Part shown: positions 23,120 through 33,812 of the stretch, in pieces
Layout of the letters: each line of letters starts with the position of its first letter
Position numbering within the stretch: position 1 is the stretch's first letter
Notes under the pieces: model-generated
Told to the model about the DNA's origin: nothing
The model's database searches: none
The model's input: the letters and a program-made list of their open reading frames with translations, nothing else
Position numbers and translations under genes: made by a program
Assembly: GCA_032717465.1 (NCBI GenBank)
Contig: CM064670.1
Coordinates: forward strand, 12,644,928-12,708,927
Length of the DNA stretch: 64,000 nt
Source of the DNA: Coenobita brevimanus
Taxonomy: Eukaryota; Arthropoda; Malacostraca; Decapoda; Coenobitidae
Reading direction: 5' to 3'

Positions 23120-23535
23120 CTCACCATGTGTAGTATTAGTATTAGTAATGGTAGTAGTGGTAGCAGTAGCAGCAGATGCAGTAGTAGTAGTAGTAGCAGC
23201 AGCAATAGTAGTAGTAGTAGTTGTAGCAGAAGTAGTAGTAATAGTAGTAGTAGTAGTAGTAGCAGCAGGAGTAATAATAATAATAATAATGATATTATTA
23301 TTATGATGATGATGATGATGATGATGATGAGGAGGAGGAGGAGGAGGAGGAGGAGCTTCATCTGAAACTTGAGCCTGGTGGACTGCGTGCCTAAGTTTCC
23401 CCTTTCCTGCAGTCCACCATCTTCTTTTGGGGGTCAGGAAGTAGTCGAGGGATGTTTGTATAACCCGACGGGTGAGCCGCCCAGTGATATCGGTGCCATC
23501 ACTTGCATGCATCCCTCCCCAGCACCTGTCCATGT
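23120..23535 (-). mobile_element. SINE family 1 copy c with expanded trinucleotide tail
   Basis: The body is at about 23356-23535 (GAGCCTGGTGGACTGCGTGC, CAGTCCACCATCTTC, AGGGATGTTTGTATAACC). On the + strand it is preceded by about 235 bp of AGT, AGC, AAT, GAT and AGG trinucleotides, the tail when read on the - strand. The tail is far longer than in other copies. Confidence 0.75.
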
Positions 23536-23854
23536 GCAGGAATAAATCGGTAAGAGGAGGGTGTCAGAATACGAACATAAGTATTAACCTTTACATGAAT
23601 CTTAGGCTGGTTAGACACCTAGACAAAGTCGGCTTCTAGTATGACCTCCTTCACCCTGCGGTATACTTAGGGACCTGGTTGTAAATATAAATGTTGTTTA
23701 TTTATTTTAAGGAAAGTTGGGACTCAGCAAATATTCTCTGCCTTTATGACCTTCTTGTGATCGATAGGCTTGAAATATAAGGCTTTGTCTTTTTCATTCT
23801 TACAGTATGGGAGGTCAGATTTTTCTTTTTATTACATACTTGCTTTTATTCACT

Positions 23855-24065
23855 CCGGTGGGGCAGGAGTAGATGTTGTAGCTTCAGACTCAACTAAATG
23901 TGAACTCAAAGGATTGCAGGCCGAAATTATCTTTTTCCTACAGTCTACCATCCTTCATTTGGGAAATAGAGAGACCGAGGGACGTTCGTATGACCAGACA
24001 GCGGAGCCACGCTATCATGTCAGTCCTACCACGTGAAGGCGTCCCCCTCCAACACCAGACTCAGA
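23855..24065 (-). mobile_element. SINE family 1 copy d
   Basis: Matches the family body: AGGATTGCAGGCCGAAATTA, CAGTCTACCATCCTTCATTT, GAGGGACGTTCGTATGACC and CCACGTGAAGGCGTCCCCCT. The trinucleotide tail is reduced and the head is not recognisable. Confidence 0.75.
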
Positions 24066-24159
24066 AAACTAGAGAAAGCAACTTCTTTCAAGTACATTCA
24101 GTGTCTCGGCCGTCGTATCTGTTGGTCTAAACAAAGCAGCTCTACTGTCAAGTGAATAG

Positions 24160-24162
<3 letters not shown>

Positions 24163-24196
<34 letters not shown>

Positions 24197-24475
24197 CCAG
24201 GTTCATTATTTTGAAATGTGAACCCAGTGGACTGGAGGCTGAATTTGTCTCCTCCTGCAGACCACTACCTTCCTATTGGAGGGACAGGGAGGCAGTTGAG
24301 GGACGTTTGTATGACTGGGCATCTCCACCGCCTGTAATATTGGTGTCACCACATGAAGGCGTTCTTCTTCAGCATCAGGTCATGGGGAAACAACTTTCTT
24401 CCAGAGTCTGACCCGCATGAGAAGTGAACTCAGGCTTTCCCAGTTGAGGCCTGCATGTGCTAACCACTACACACC
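24163..24475 (-). mobile_element. SINE family 1, full-length tRNA-derived copy
   Basis: Read on the - strand it has three parts. The tRNA-like head (24475-24405) has an A box in GTGTAGTGGTTAGCACATGC and a B-box-like GAGTTCACTTC. The family body begins near AACGCCTTCATGTGGTGACA. The tail is (CTG)n, seen on + as GCA repeats at 24163-24195. Pol III promoter boxes in a tRNA-like 5' end define tRNA-derived SINEs. The head stands only 10 bp before the acceptor of the exon at 24485. Confidence 0.8.
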
Positions 24476-24490
24476 CATTTTCAGCTTCAG
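24460..24490 (+). promoter_or_regulatory. branch point and tandem 3' splice sites of exon at 24485
   Basis: CTAAC at 24460-24464 fits the animal branch-point consensus and lies about 20 nt before the first AG. It is the complement of the GTTAG in the SINE A box. Two acceptors follow, CAG ending at 24484 and CAG ending at 24490. Both leave the exon in the same frame and differ by two codons (Phe-Ser). Confidence 0.5.
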
Positions 24491-24662
24491 CAGAGAGAAT
24501 ACCTTGGAGCTGCGATGCTTCTTGCCGTGCAAGGGAGGGACAGCCGTGGCAGCTGGCATCACCAACACCGTCTCCTCCACTCTGAGTTTCAAGTTTTCAC
24601 TCGCGATTGATCCAATGACAAGGAGTGGGAAGCTTGTAGCTGAACTTCCAACCCAGGATGAG
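24485..24662 (+). CDS. host gene exon 2 seen (LLTP-like)
   Basis: Begins with the single C that completes the Arg codon of the previous exon, then reads RENTLELRCFLPCKGG ... STLSFKFSLAIDPMTRSGK ... AELPTQDE and ends in phase 0 before GTGAGG. The alternation of short polar and hydrophobic residues looks like amphipathic beta strands, as in the lipid-binding beta sheets of large lipid transfer proteins. Two Cys residues four positions apart (C-F-L-P-C) are notable. The 16.3-kb intron before it holds most of the LINEs. Confidence 0.75.
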
Positions 24663-25069
24663 GTGAGGAAGAAGTCTGTTTAACTCAACTTTTTCTTCTC
24701 CTTTGTTTCTTCCCCGTCTCACTGACGCCCCCTCCACCACCCTGCTTATTAAGGCCTCATTTGAACTTATTCAATGAAGAGGAGTTCGAAGATTGCAGTC
24801 GAACCTTTAACCCTGGATGAAGTGAGGAATACGTTAGTCATTTTTTGCAACTTTGTTTCGTTCCTGTCTCACTACGTTTGGTTTATTTACACCTGACATC
24901 CTTAACCCCATCCATCTCAGTTGATGACAAAGCGTAATCAGATTGGAGGGCTCTTTGACTGGTAGCCAAGGAGACTCATTCTCACCTCATAAATAAAATT
25001 CATCAAATTTCATGCAACCAGAACTTACTATTCAAGTTTTGAGAGCAGGCTAGGTGATGGGAAAAAGGA

Positions 25070-25230
25070 TCAGGATCAGGACTCAGATGATCATAGTGAT
25101 GACAATGATGATGCTGATGATAATAATAACGATGATAATGATGCTGTGCTGATAATAATGATGATGATAATGATGATGCTGATGATAATAATAATGATAA
25201 TGACGACGTTCTTGATGATGATACGCATAA
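25070..25230. repeat. GAT/AAT trinucleotide array
   Basis: Imperfect GATGAT and GATAATAAT repeats lie in the 615-bp intron just before exon 25278. They leave only about 45 bp of mixed sequence for branch point and pyrimidine tract. Confidence 0.85.
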
Positions 25231-25277
25231 CCTTTATCCTCGTGCCTGTGCTGACACCAAATATTCTTCGAGAACAG

Positions 25278-25391
25278 GTTGATGTGCTGTATTCACGTAA
25301 CCAACCGTACACCGCCCTCACCAGCCTCTACCCAGTGCAGAACATCCCGGAAGGTTACGGTGTTAAAGAAATCAACATCTTAGACATTTCC
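25278..25391 (+). CDS. host gene exon 3 seen (LLTP-like)
   Basis: Phase 0 at both ends, 38 codons: VDVLYSRNQPYTALTSLY ... GYGVKEINILDIS, then GTAAGT. The acceptor GAACAG is preceded by a weak pyrimidine tract (CCTTTATCCTCGTGCC). The next exon continues in phase 0 after a 262-bp intron that contains a GA array. Confidence 0.72.
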
Positions 25392-25562
25392 GTAAGTCAG
25401 TGCAGAGGTTCCTGGTCTTTTTGGTTGAAGAGATTTGCAGTTGTGTGCTTATTCTTCCTGGCAAAGACCCCTAACCCATTTCAGTTCAGTTGGGGTCTTG
25501 AGAAAAAGCAATGGCATCGATGTTTATATAAGTTGTATCTAAAGGTTGTATGTTTAGATCTG

Positions 25563-25565
<3 letters not shown>

Positions 25566-25610
<45 letters not shown>
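25566..25610. repeat. (GA)n array
   Basis: About 45 bp of GA in the 262-bp intron between two host exons, on the coding strand. A CT array (25768-25795) follows in the next intron just after its donor. Confidence 0.95.
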
Positions 25611-25612
<2 letters not shown>

Positions 25613-25653
25613 ACGTAATCGACTGACACTAAGCTATGATGTTTGTAATTCAG

Positions 25654-25751
25654 TCAGAGGGTGAGGTACTGCCGGATGCTACGGGCGTCTCCCTGCACTA
25701 CTCCTGGCGCGGTGACTTCCCCCTGCCAGTGGAACCTGACGAGAAGTTTAA
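25654..25751 (+). CDS. host gene exon 4 seen (LLTP-like)
   Basis: Acceptor GTAATTCAG, then SEGEVLPDATGVSLHYSW and RGDFPLPVEPDEKF, ending in AA before GTAAGG (phase 2). The next exon supplies T, giving an Asn codon. No stops in frame. An RGD tripeptide is present, but its meaning is unknown. Confidence 0.78.
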
Positions 25752-26040
25752 GTAAGGACCCCCCCCTCTCTTTTTCTCTCTCTCTCTCTCTCTCTTAGCT
25801 CATAGAAAAGCAAGGCAGCCAAAAGGTTAACCTATTTCTTTGAGTCGTATCCCCATAGGCTAGGAAGCTGACTAACACCTCCCACGTAGCGATTTATTTT
25901 GCTTATTACAGGTTATTGCCCTCTTGAATATTATTTATGTATATTTCATTGTCACTGTATACTGTATAAGTAGGCCTAATATGCATGAGGGTATTATTTT
26001 ACATACCATAAAACATATTCTTATCTCTTACCTGTATTTG

Positions 26041-26090
26041 CCTCTATCTATCTATCTATCTATCTGTCTGTCTGTCTGTCTATGGGCCTA
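26041..26090. repeat. (CTAT)n(CTGT)n array
   Basis: Tetranucleotide repeats of the same type as the tails of LINE family A on the opposite strand, but no LINE body is recognisable beside it. Confidence 0.9.
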
Positions 26091-26107
26091 CTGTATACTT
26101 CATAACT

Positions 26108-26440
26108 AACATACAGAAGACTACTTACAAGCCATAAACGTACATGAGACTACTTACATGCCATAAACGTACATGAAACTACTTACATGCCATAAACGTA
26201 CATGAGACTACTTACCTGACATAAATGTACATAAGACTACTTACATGCCGTAAACGTACATGAGACTACTTACATGCCATAAGTGTACACAAGATTACTT
26301 ACACGCCACAAACGTACATGAGACTACCTACATGCCTTAAACATACGCAAGACTACTTACATGCCATAAAAGTACACGAGATTACTGACATGACAAACCT
26401 ACACGAGACTACTTACATGACATAAACATACGTGAGCCAT
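26108..26440 (+). repeat. minisatellite, about 29-bp unit
   Basis: About eleven units of GACTACTTACATGCCATAAA plus CGTACATGA, with 5-20% differences between units. Intronic. Confidence 0.9.
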
Positions 26441-26754
26441 GTTGCTTAACACATTATCAACAGCGATTAATTTCTGGGTATGGATGGTGAATATCCATTT
26501 GTACTTTGTTTATGCAGAGTATGGCGATGCTGGAAGGATTGAGGTAACACCGAAGAAGACTGTAAGATATAAAAAAAGAAAATGAATCGCTTAGGAAAAG
26601 CTGTTAAGGAAAGCACTGAGGTAGCACAGAGAAGACAGTAAGGTATAATAATGAAAAAAAAATCGTTTAGGAAAAGGTGTTAGGAAAATTCTTCAACTGA
26701 CGAGAATTCGGGTCACGGAACTCTACACATTCACCGGGAGAGGAAGGTGGTAGA

Positions 26755-26965
26755 GAGAGACGCCTTCATGTGGTGGCACAGATATAACGGGTCGGTGGGG
26801 CTGGACAGTTATGTTATGCAAACTTTCCTCGATTCCCCGCCTATCACTGGACAGGAGGGCAAGACAAAAGGATGGTGGGCTTCATGAGAGTCAGCTTCGG
26901 CCTGCAGTCCACTGGGTTTACATTCCTGTAAACCTGGGGCTGCCACAACAGCATCTACTGCTATT
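26755..26965 (+). mobile_element. SINE family 1 copy e
   Basis: Here the body is on the + strand: GAGACGCCTTCATGTGGTGG, GTTATGCAAACTTTCCTC, GGCCTGCAGTCCACTGGGTT and AAACCTGGGGCTGC, ending in short CTGCTATTA trinucleotides. The tRNA head is not recognisable upstream. Confidence 0.78.
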
Positions 26966-27261
26966 ACCCTGAAAGTAAGATGAAAATGATCTAAGGCTGA
27001 CCTCCAGTGTGAAAAGTCTCCAAGCTGTAGAAGTGGCTTGGAGATATCACCCCGAGAGTAAGACAGAGCATTCATTCAAAGTAAACCTCCAGTTCGACAA
27101 CTCTCCTCTTAGCTGAATAAAATCGCCTGGAGACAGCAAGATTAAACTAGAAAGGTCGTGGCAGCGTTAGCTTATCTAGGTCGGTTCTAAGTGAATTTAG
27201 GGACTTCTTAGCACCTCTTCCTAAGCGATTCATTCTTCCCATTACCCTCAGTATGGTGTTG

Positions 27262-27504
27262 GGGAGTGGTGCCTTCACGTGGTGGCACGAATATAAATGG
27301 GTGATTGTGCTGATCGGTTATACAATCGTCCCTTACCTGCTTCCCTATCCCCCTGAAGGAGGATAGTGACCTGCAGGAGAAGGCAACTTAAGCCTGCAGT
27401 CCACTGAGTTCACATTACAGATGAACCTACAACAGCAGCAGTAGCAACAACAACAGCAGCAACACTACTACTACTACTACTATTACCTTTACTACTCCTA
27501 CTAT

Positions 27505-27537
<33 letters not shown>

Positions 27538-27540
27538 ATC
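27262..27540 (+). mobile_element. SINE family 1 copy f with (CTA)n tail
   Basis: Body from GGTGCCTTCACGTGGTGG to CTGCAGTCCACTGAGTTCAC and TGAACCTACAACAGCAGC, then about 75 bp of CTA/TAC repeats (27460-27537). It shows the body-then-trinucleotide-tail order most clearly. Confidence 0.8.
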
Positions 27541-27659
27541 TCATTATCTTTTTGTATGCTGCTGTTGGAAACTACGTCAATAAGAAAACGGTAAAAATAG
27601 TTTACAAGGACTGTTAAGATGTAACATGCAAAATAAATTGCTAATTAACAGGTGTCACG

Positions 27660-28190
27660 TATTCTCAAAAGCAGCTTGGAGTACGGCCTCTAAACTCTAC
27701 TGTGTGTAGAGTACGTCCCCCAAACTCTACTGTGTGTAGAGTACGACTCCTATATAAGCTCTACTCTGCGCAGAGTACGACCCTAAACTTTACTCTCTGT
27801 ATAGTACGACCTTTAACCTCTCCTCTGTGTTGAATACCACCCATTAACTCTGCTGTGTGTACTGAACGACCCCTAACCTCTGTTGTGTGTAGAGTACGAC
27901 TCATAAACTGTTCTGTGTGTAGAATTCTAGCCCTATCCTTTTTTTGTGTGTAGAATACTACCCTTAACTTTTGCTGTGTGTAGAATGAATCCCCTAACCT
28001 CTGCTGTGTGTTGAGTTCGATCCTAGCCTCTTCTGTGTGTAGAATGCGACCCGTAACATATGCTGTTTGTAGAGTACGACTCCTAAAGTCCTCTGGGTGT
28101 AGAGTAGGACTTTAAAACTCTGCCATGTGCAGAGTACGATTACTAAGCTGTATTGTGTGTAGAGTAGAACCTTTAAACTCTGCTATGTGT
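27660..28190 (+). repeat. minisatellite, about 29-bp unit, adjoining exon
   Basis: About eighteen diverged units of the type CCTAAACTCTACTGTGTGTAGAGTACGA. The final unit runs into the acceptor of exon 28199 (AACTCTGCTATGTGTGTTGCCAG), so unit and splice site share sequence. Each unit carries a T-rich tract followed by GTGTAG, an acceptor-like motif. Confidence 0.88.
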
Positions 28191-28198
28191 GTTGCCAG

Positions 28199-28302
28199 TG
28201 ACGTGCTTTGGCCCGGACCCACGTTCCACAAGTGGCTGTACCGCGTCACCCTACGACCTCAGCAGTCCACCACCACCAAACTAGTCTTCAAGACCATCTT
28301 TA
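28199..28302 (+). CDS. host gene exon 5 seen (LLTP-like)
   Basis: Acceptor GTTGCCAG. A T completes Asn, then DVLWPGPTFHKWLYRVTLRP and QQSTTTKLVFKTIF, ending with a single A before GTAAGT (phase 1). The next exon begins GC, giving Ser. Strongly codon-like GC-rich sequence stands out from its AT-rich surroundings. A 15.0-kb intron follows and contains the complete Gmr1-like element. Confidence 0.8.
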
Positions 28303-28439
28303 GTAAGTGAAAGTTTTCACATTTTTATTCTAATATTACAATTAAGTTTGATAACTTACTCCTTCATCTTTACCAAGTTCTAACGCTAATTCTGATAACC
28401 TGCTCACCAACCTTTAGCACGTCTTGAGTTTTAATGAGT

Positions 28440-28671
28440 ATACTACAAAGATCCATCCACCCATCATCTATTCCTACATTGCCCCATGAGGAGCGTAGGA
28501 GCCCGGGGCTAGGCAGTTGGTCTCGACATTTAAGATGAGAGTGACCAGCCTCACTCATCCCTGAGTGGCATTACATGAGCAATCAACCCCAACCACCCCT
28601 TGGATATAAATCTTCACCGGCTCAATCCGACTGGAGCGCAATAATTACCCACTAAACCATTCTGTTAATCC
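28440..28671 (-). mobile_element. candidate tRNA-derived SINE family 2
   Basis: On the - strand it starts near GGTTTAGTGGGTAATTATTG followed by CGCTCCAG, which resembles a tRNA A-box region, and a degenerate B box (AAGATTTATATCC) lies about 35 bp on. An unrelated body of about 160 bp follows. Only one copy was seen in the window, so the call is by resemblance. Confidence 0.42.
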
Positions 28672-28754
28672 GTTTGTCTGTTTGTACCTTCAAATTAGCC
28701 AAAACGGTGCATTACAGCACAACAGTGTTTGAATCAGCGTACTTGCGCTAACTT

Positions 28755-28876
28755 AAAGAATGTGTAAAAAAAGCGGGTGCAATGGGCTTCCAGTAACCAA
28801 AATTTGATTAACACACGTCCATATCTTGTATTACGCGGTAAATGCGACGGGGTATTTCCGTGGAGTTTCGTGTTTC

Positions 28877-28927
<51 letters not shown>

Positions 28928-29080
28928 AAAAAGAATGCGTACAAAAACCGGATGCAGTTGGCCTCTGGTTACCAAAAATGCTGTTAATTAACACATGCCC
29001 ATATCTTATATTAGGTGGTAAATGTGGTGGGGCATTTTCTTAGAGTTTAATTCGAGAAAGAGAGAGAGAGAGAGAGAGGT
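28755..29080 (+). repeat. tandem duplication of about 155 bp, each copy ending in (GA)n
   Basis: Unit 1 (28755-28926) and unit 2 (28927-29080) share TTAACACA(C/T)G(T/C)CCATATCTT, a GGTAAATG block and a GGAGTTT/AGAGTTT block. Each closes with a GA array (about 45 and 25 bp). The array was probably duplicated together with its flank. Confidence 0.82.
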
Positions 29081-31618
29081 TACGAATGTTCTGGCAAGCC
29101 CTTTATTTACGAGTCAATTTTAAAACAGGTGTCAGGCTACAGAATTGTCAGCCTGCATTCCACTATATGAAGTGCAGTCGGTAATGAGGTGAAAAAGTAC
29201 AACCTCTTTAATTTTCCATCATCTTTCAATACTGCTGTCAGGAACTGGTGATATAAAGAAGTGGTGTCAAAAATTGGTGATAACATGGTTAACGCCTAAA
29301 GTTCAGGTGACGGACAGTGTCATTCAAAAACAGGTGTTCAGGATGCCTCGTGTGACAGATACAGGCGTTTTGCATTTCCAGTGTTTGAAATAATTCCCAG
29401 TTTCTCTGGTGCCCAGTGCGTGATGCAGGCATATAGATGGCAAGTGAGTGACAAAGCCAGTCTTTCTCGGGAAACGGGAGGGATAGGAACAATGATTTTC
29501 GATTCCACATTGTCTAATTCACATGCCTCTGCCAGTGGCTGCTCAACCTTTGCCATCTCCACCCCTGCCAAGCCTCCTACTTATGCAAGGAAGGGGTAAA
29601 ATGAAAGTTGATTAGGAAGGAACCGGCAGTGACAGTATCATCATTGTCGAGTGGGGCGGTGAAGCCTGAGGATGGAAATTACCACAGTGTGATGTGCCCC
29701 GGCCACTCTCCCGTGCTTCCTCTCATAGTTCCTTGCTGCCACTTGAAAGTGACCCTGATGACCCTTCAGAGCCTGAGGACTTCCCCTACCCTTCTGATGT
29801 TTCAGGAGAGTCCTCTGAGGCACTGGACCTTAAGGACAAGGGTTGGATGGCTAAAAGTCGTGCGTGACATAAACGCCACATTACAGCCTCCCAGCCTCTT
29901 TTCTGGCGCCTTTGCAGTGCTCTTGCGGCACCACCGCCTCACTACCACCCACATCGCCTCGGTCTGATATTTCATGGGTGTTTAGGAAAGTGTATATAAT
30001 GTAAATTTCTACATAAAATGGAGAAAATACAGTGGTTAGAACTGCAAACGACATTTTCAGTTTAGAGAATATGTGTTTTTCCCTGCAGCGATAGCCAGCA
30101 CTTCAATGAGTGACCAGCATTGTTCTTCCTCTTCTGCTTCCGGCAGATTTGTTTAGAAGGAGGCCTTTGGAGAAACAGAAGTGATACCATGTAAGGTGTA
30201 ACATGGAGAATCCAAATCTGCCATCAGCTGACACCTGAGGTGGCGCCATCTGGTGACAACTTTAGTAGAAGTGCTTAATTTAAGACTGTTGAGACAAAAG
30301 TGGTCCAATATACGGTTATTGGACATGAAAAATCCAAATTTGTTGTCAACTGACACCTTTCGTGGCACCATGTAGCAGCAACTTCGGTGCCCATTGAAAA
30401 CAAGAGCCTCGCCACAGGTCCCAGAGCAGTTCTACTCCTGTTATGAAAGTAAGGACTGACATTTGTATGATGAAGTAAGACTGTAGAAAGAAAAGGTAAA
30501 CTACTGTATGTATAATTTACAGATGAGAAGGAAAACTACGATATTGAAGGTAAATGTTACGACCTAAAGTGTACAGTGGTGTTGTATCATCCAGTATGGA
30601 AAACAAGTAATGGAGTAAAAATGAAAGTGGTCTTTTGGAGCAAATACTTTACAGTGGTTTTGTATTGTAGTGTATGCTTTGATGTAAAAAACGAGCTCGA
30701 GTGAAAGTGACCTTGTCATATATGTAAAAATAAATGTTGTGACAAAAAAAATCAGAATTAAGTGAAATTCCTTTAGTGAAGTAAGAATTTAGTTATATAA
30801 GTGCCTTTCATACGTAATATGTTGAAATAAATGAAAAACTGCAGGTACAGAAAATCGAACTCAGAAGATGAAAATGAGAGGGACTGTTCATTGCATGGGT
30901 ATAGAAAACGTGCTCTAGTGAAAGTGTAAATGATCTTTGGTGGCAATTGATTTCTATTACAATGTAAAAACCTTGCTCTTCCTATCCACTGTATGGCACA
31001 GTGACACTCTAGAATAGCCAGAAGAAGTGGGCAAATAAAATGTGCAAGCTGTACGTAAAGGATGTGATGATTTATTCATGTGGCAGTTTCAGGGTCAGGT
31101 GAAGAGCAATGGGAAGGTCTAGAGGGGCAAGCAGGAGTGACAGTGGGTCAGCCCTGCCTGGCCTGGGCTGCCACAGTCTGTGTGGCAGCCCTGCCTGCCT
31201 TAGGCTGCCATAGTTTGCGCGGCCTGTCTACCCTGGCCACCGACTCTTTCGTTCGTTTGGATGCAACCTCGCCACAACCCCAGAAGTTACATCTGTGTCA
31301 GAAATTTTGTTCTGAAGGTATTCTATCAAACACCAAATGTTAAAATTAAGTAATAGGAGTCTCTTAGAATGAGTGGGGTATAGCTAACACCCTAACTCAC
31401 CTATTATTATCTCCATATATCCTAGCCAGTTACCATCGGTTTGGCTGAATCTTAAAGGATACTTAGCTAGATGAGTCGGAATGACAGATAATGACGGGAT
31501 TGCACTCTTGGGTTGTGTAGGTCTATCCAAGAGTCCTGATGCCGTCTATATACAGTGCTCCCGTCAGCTAGCTTGCTTGAATGAGACTTAGGAACATGGC
31601 AATGGCATATCTCCCTCC
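29081..31618. other. intronic stretch without recognised gene
   Basis: Short open frames occur at 29338-29967 on both strands. One broken + frame reads SDPDDPSEPEDFPYPSDVSG near 29750, an acidic segment recalling transposase N-termini, without further support. At 30175-30395 two diverged copies of a roughly 120-bp unit share AATCCAAAT...CTGACACCT...GGCACCAT. 30400-31618 is AT-rich with no gene seen. Confidence 0.4.
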
Positions 31619-32653
31619 TGTCATGGGGTTTTGAGAATTTATAATTAAAAATACTTTAACTGTTGCTTGTTAATAGGGGCAAAAATTGACTTGTGAAAAT
31701 CAAGCAAAAAATTTTACTTTTTGCCGGCTTACTTCGCCGATTCTCTAAGGATGAGAATTTATAAACTTTCTCAACAGTACACAGCGGAGACTAATTACTC
31801 ATGAGTGCTGTTTGTAGTACTGTTAGCCTCTCGAGAAAGTGACTCCACCCCTGACAATCAATACCTAATACTAATAGTAATGAACAGGTTCTTGCTGGTG
31901 CATTAACTCCTGGCTGGCACAGTTGATTTAAGCTTAATACATAAAGACTGGCCTAAGTACCAGTTATGAATAATGTAAAGCATTTGTGCGAACTAGGAGC
32001 GGCAACTAGAATAAGCTTAATGTGGAGAAATAAAACACAATTTTAATTACATTAAGCTCAAAGAAAAGAACTATAAATTTATTGATTACACTGAATTAAT
32101 TTTACGTTACATGAATCTCAAAATGAATTTAAAATAACAAGGGAAGTACACTCACTCGCTCACTCAAAAGCTAAACTTAAACCTAGGAAAAATGAAAAGA
32201 AAAACTGGTCAGTAGAAGGGGCTAAGCAGAATGACTGGGCATCGTTATGTAGGACGGACACTGCAAACACACCAAACCTCTTCGCCGATTCACCGTCTAG
32301 GTGGAGATTTCAGGAACTCGCTGTACACGAACCTTCTCTCACGATGATCAAAGCCTGACTAAGGTCGAATTATGGAAGGGGGCGAGGGATGGCCATTCTT
32401 GCTTCAACGGTCAATGGAAAGAAAGTGAGCGACTTGCACTCACAGTTAATCACTCAGTGAAGGCGCTAATGTCGCGCACAAGGATGATCACTTATGAAGC
32501 AGTGAAAAATGTTCTGAAAACTGTCCCAATCGAGTGAATGCTAGGACAGTTGAACTGAGTGATACTCAGTGAGAATTCCACTAGAATTCGCGGTTTTCAC
32601 ACTGAAACAAAAATGTCACAAACTTATAAACACGCTCGCACCAATTCGTGACA
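31619..32653 (-). repeat. 3' LTR of Gmr1-like element
   Basis: TGTCATGGGG... to ...TTCGTGACA, 1035 bp. It differs from the partner at 38848-39913 at many positions and several indels in its outer part (31625-31720), so insertion was not recent. Both LTRs share a block with ACTTTCTCAACAGTACACAG found also in the LTRs at 46366 and 51359. Confidence 0.9.
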
Positions 32654-33812
32654 TTATGCCCCATCAAAATCAAATTTTTTCTTCAGAGAGAAATTTTTCG
32701 ATATACATACATAAATCCTAACTCAGTCACACAAGATTCACACTGTGGTATGTGTACTACCCTGCTACAGGAGAAAATCACAGTGGCCCATGAGAGTAAA
32801 AACCTCGTATTTATGTTAATAGAGGCAAGCTTGAGGAAAAAACTCCGAGACGACGGTGAAAAGTCCCATACTCAGGTCAAACTGAGCGAAAAGTTTGCTA
32901 CATTTACATTAACAACTAATTGTTATGTAGCGTGATGTATGTAATACACTGTGTAGGTGTGGCAGTTGTGGTGTAACTGTGCCTACGTGTAAAATTATGT
33001 AATACAATAGTAAATAATGATGACGAGGCAGAAGAGAAGAGGTGGCAGCATGTGGCAGAGATGATCAGCTGATCTCCACGACAATGCTGCACCCGTCAGC
33101 TGCACCTGCAAAAGCAATCAAGGGGAACATCGAAAGTGTCATTTCTCTCTCTCTGCCTAGCAATCAGTACTTATGTTGCAAAAAGCACACTATTATTCTA
33201 TTAATGGATACATTATTAACCAGGAAACATAGTCTTTGGATTGCTCAAATCTCTCAAGACCCTTGTAGTTTACTGGTTAACCTACATTATTAACCAGGAA
33301 ACGTGCCAGTTCTTGAATTGCCCAAATCTCTCAGAACGGACGGTTTACTGGTTAAACCTACATTATTAACCAGGAAACGTGCCAGTTCTTGAATTGCCCA
33401 AATCTCTCAGAATGGGTGGTTTACTGGTTAACCTAACTTTATACTTACGATTAATGACAGGAAGCCGAGAATCCCTACGCAGTCTCGGGCAGGTCACATT
33501 TTAACACCCACCATGGGTGTGAACACTCATGTGGATAATGTGCATTCTCCGGGAATCCTCAGAGAGGCCCACAGCTCGAGACACCACAAGGTAATTCGTA
33601 CACAGCCTTGGATTGTCCTTACGGGGGTCTCGAACATCCCCTTAACCTACGGTATACATGTATATACAGGTCCTGGACTTAATGTGTCCTGTGGGACCAA
33701 CGGGCGAGACGTCAGGCCTTACTGGTACACTTTTAACTGGGAACCAGGATTGCTCAAATCTCTGAGGATGCCTGTCTTACGGAACCCAGCATACAGTAGT
33801 TGCCCATGTTAG
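32654..33812 (-). other. 3' untranslated region of Gmr1-like element
   Basis: Between the RNase H stop and the 3' LTR. The segment next to the LTR (32654-33000) is clearly homologous to 47424-47775 in the second element. The part at 33207-33440 is a threefold tandem repeat. No ORF of note on the sense strand. Confidence 0.7.
33207..33440. repeat. three tandem units of about 75 bp
   Basis: Units share CATTATTAACCAGGAAAC, TTGAATTGCCCAAATCTCTC and GGTTTACTGGTTAACCTA. They sit in the 3' untranslated region of the Gmr1-like element, where the second element has a different tandem array (48040-48660). Confidence 0.88.

Noticed and set aside
27660..28190. Possible CRISPR-like array
   Set aside because: Units are contiguous 29-mers without unique spacers; minisatellite.
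29608..29967. 119-codon frame and the acidic alternative frame, possible piggyBac transposase N-terminus
   Set aside because: Only a short acidic segment is suggestive; no catalytic region follows.
31080..31343. 87-codon frame with Gly/Ala/Leu content
   Set aside because: Local imperfect repeats of GGCTGCCACAG produce it; no splice sites or homology.
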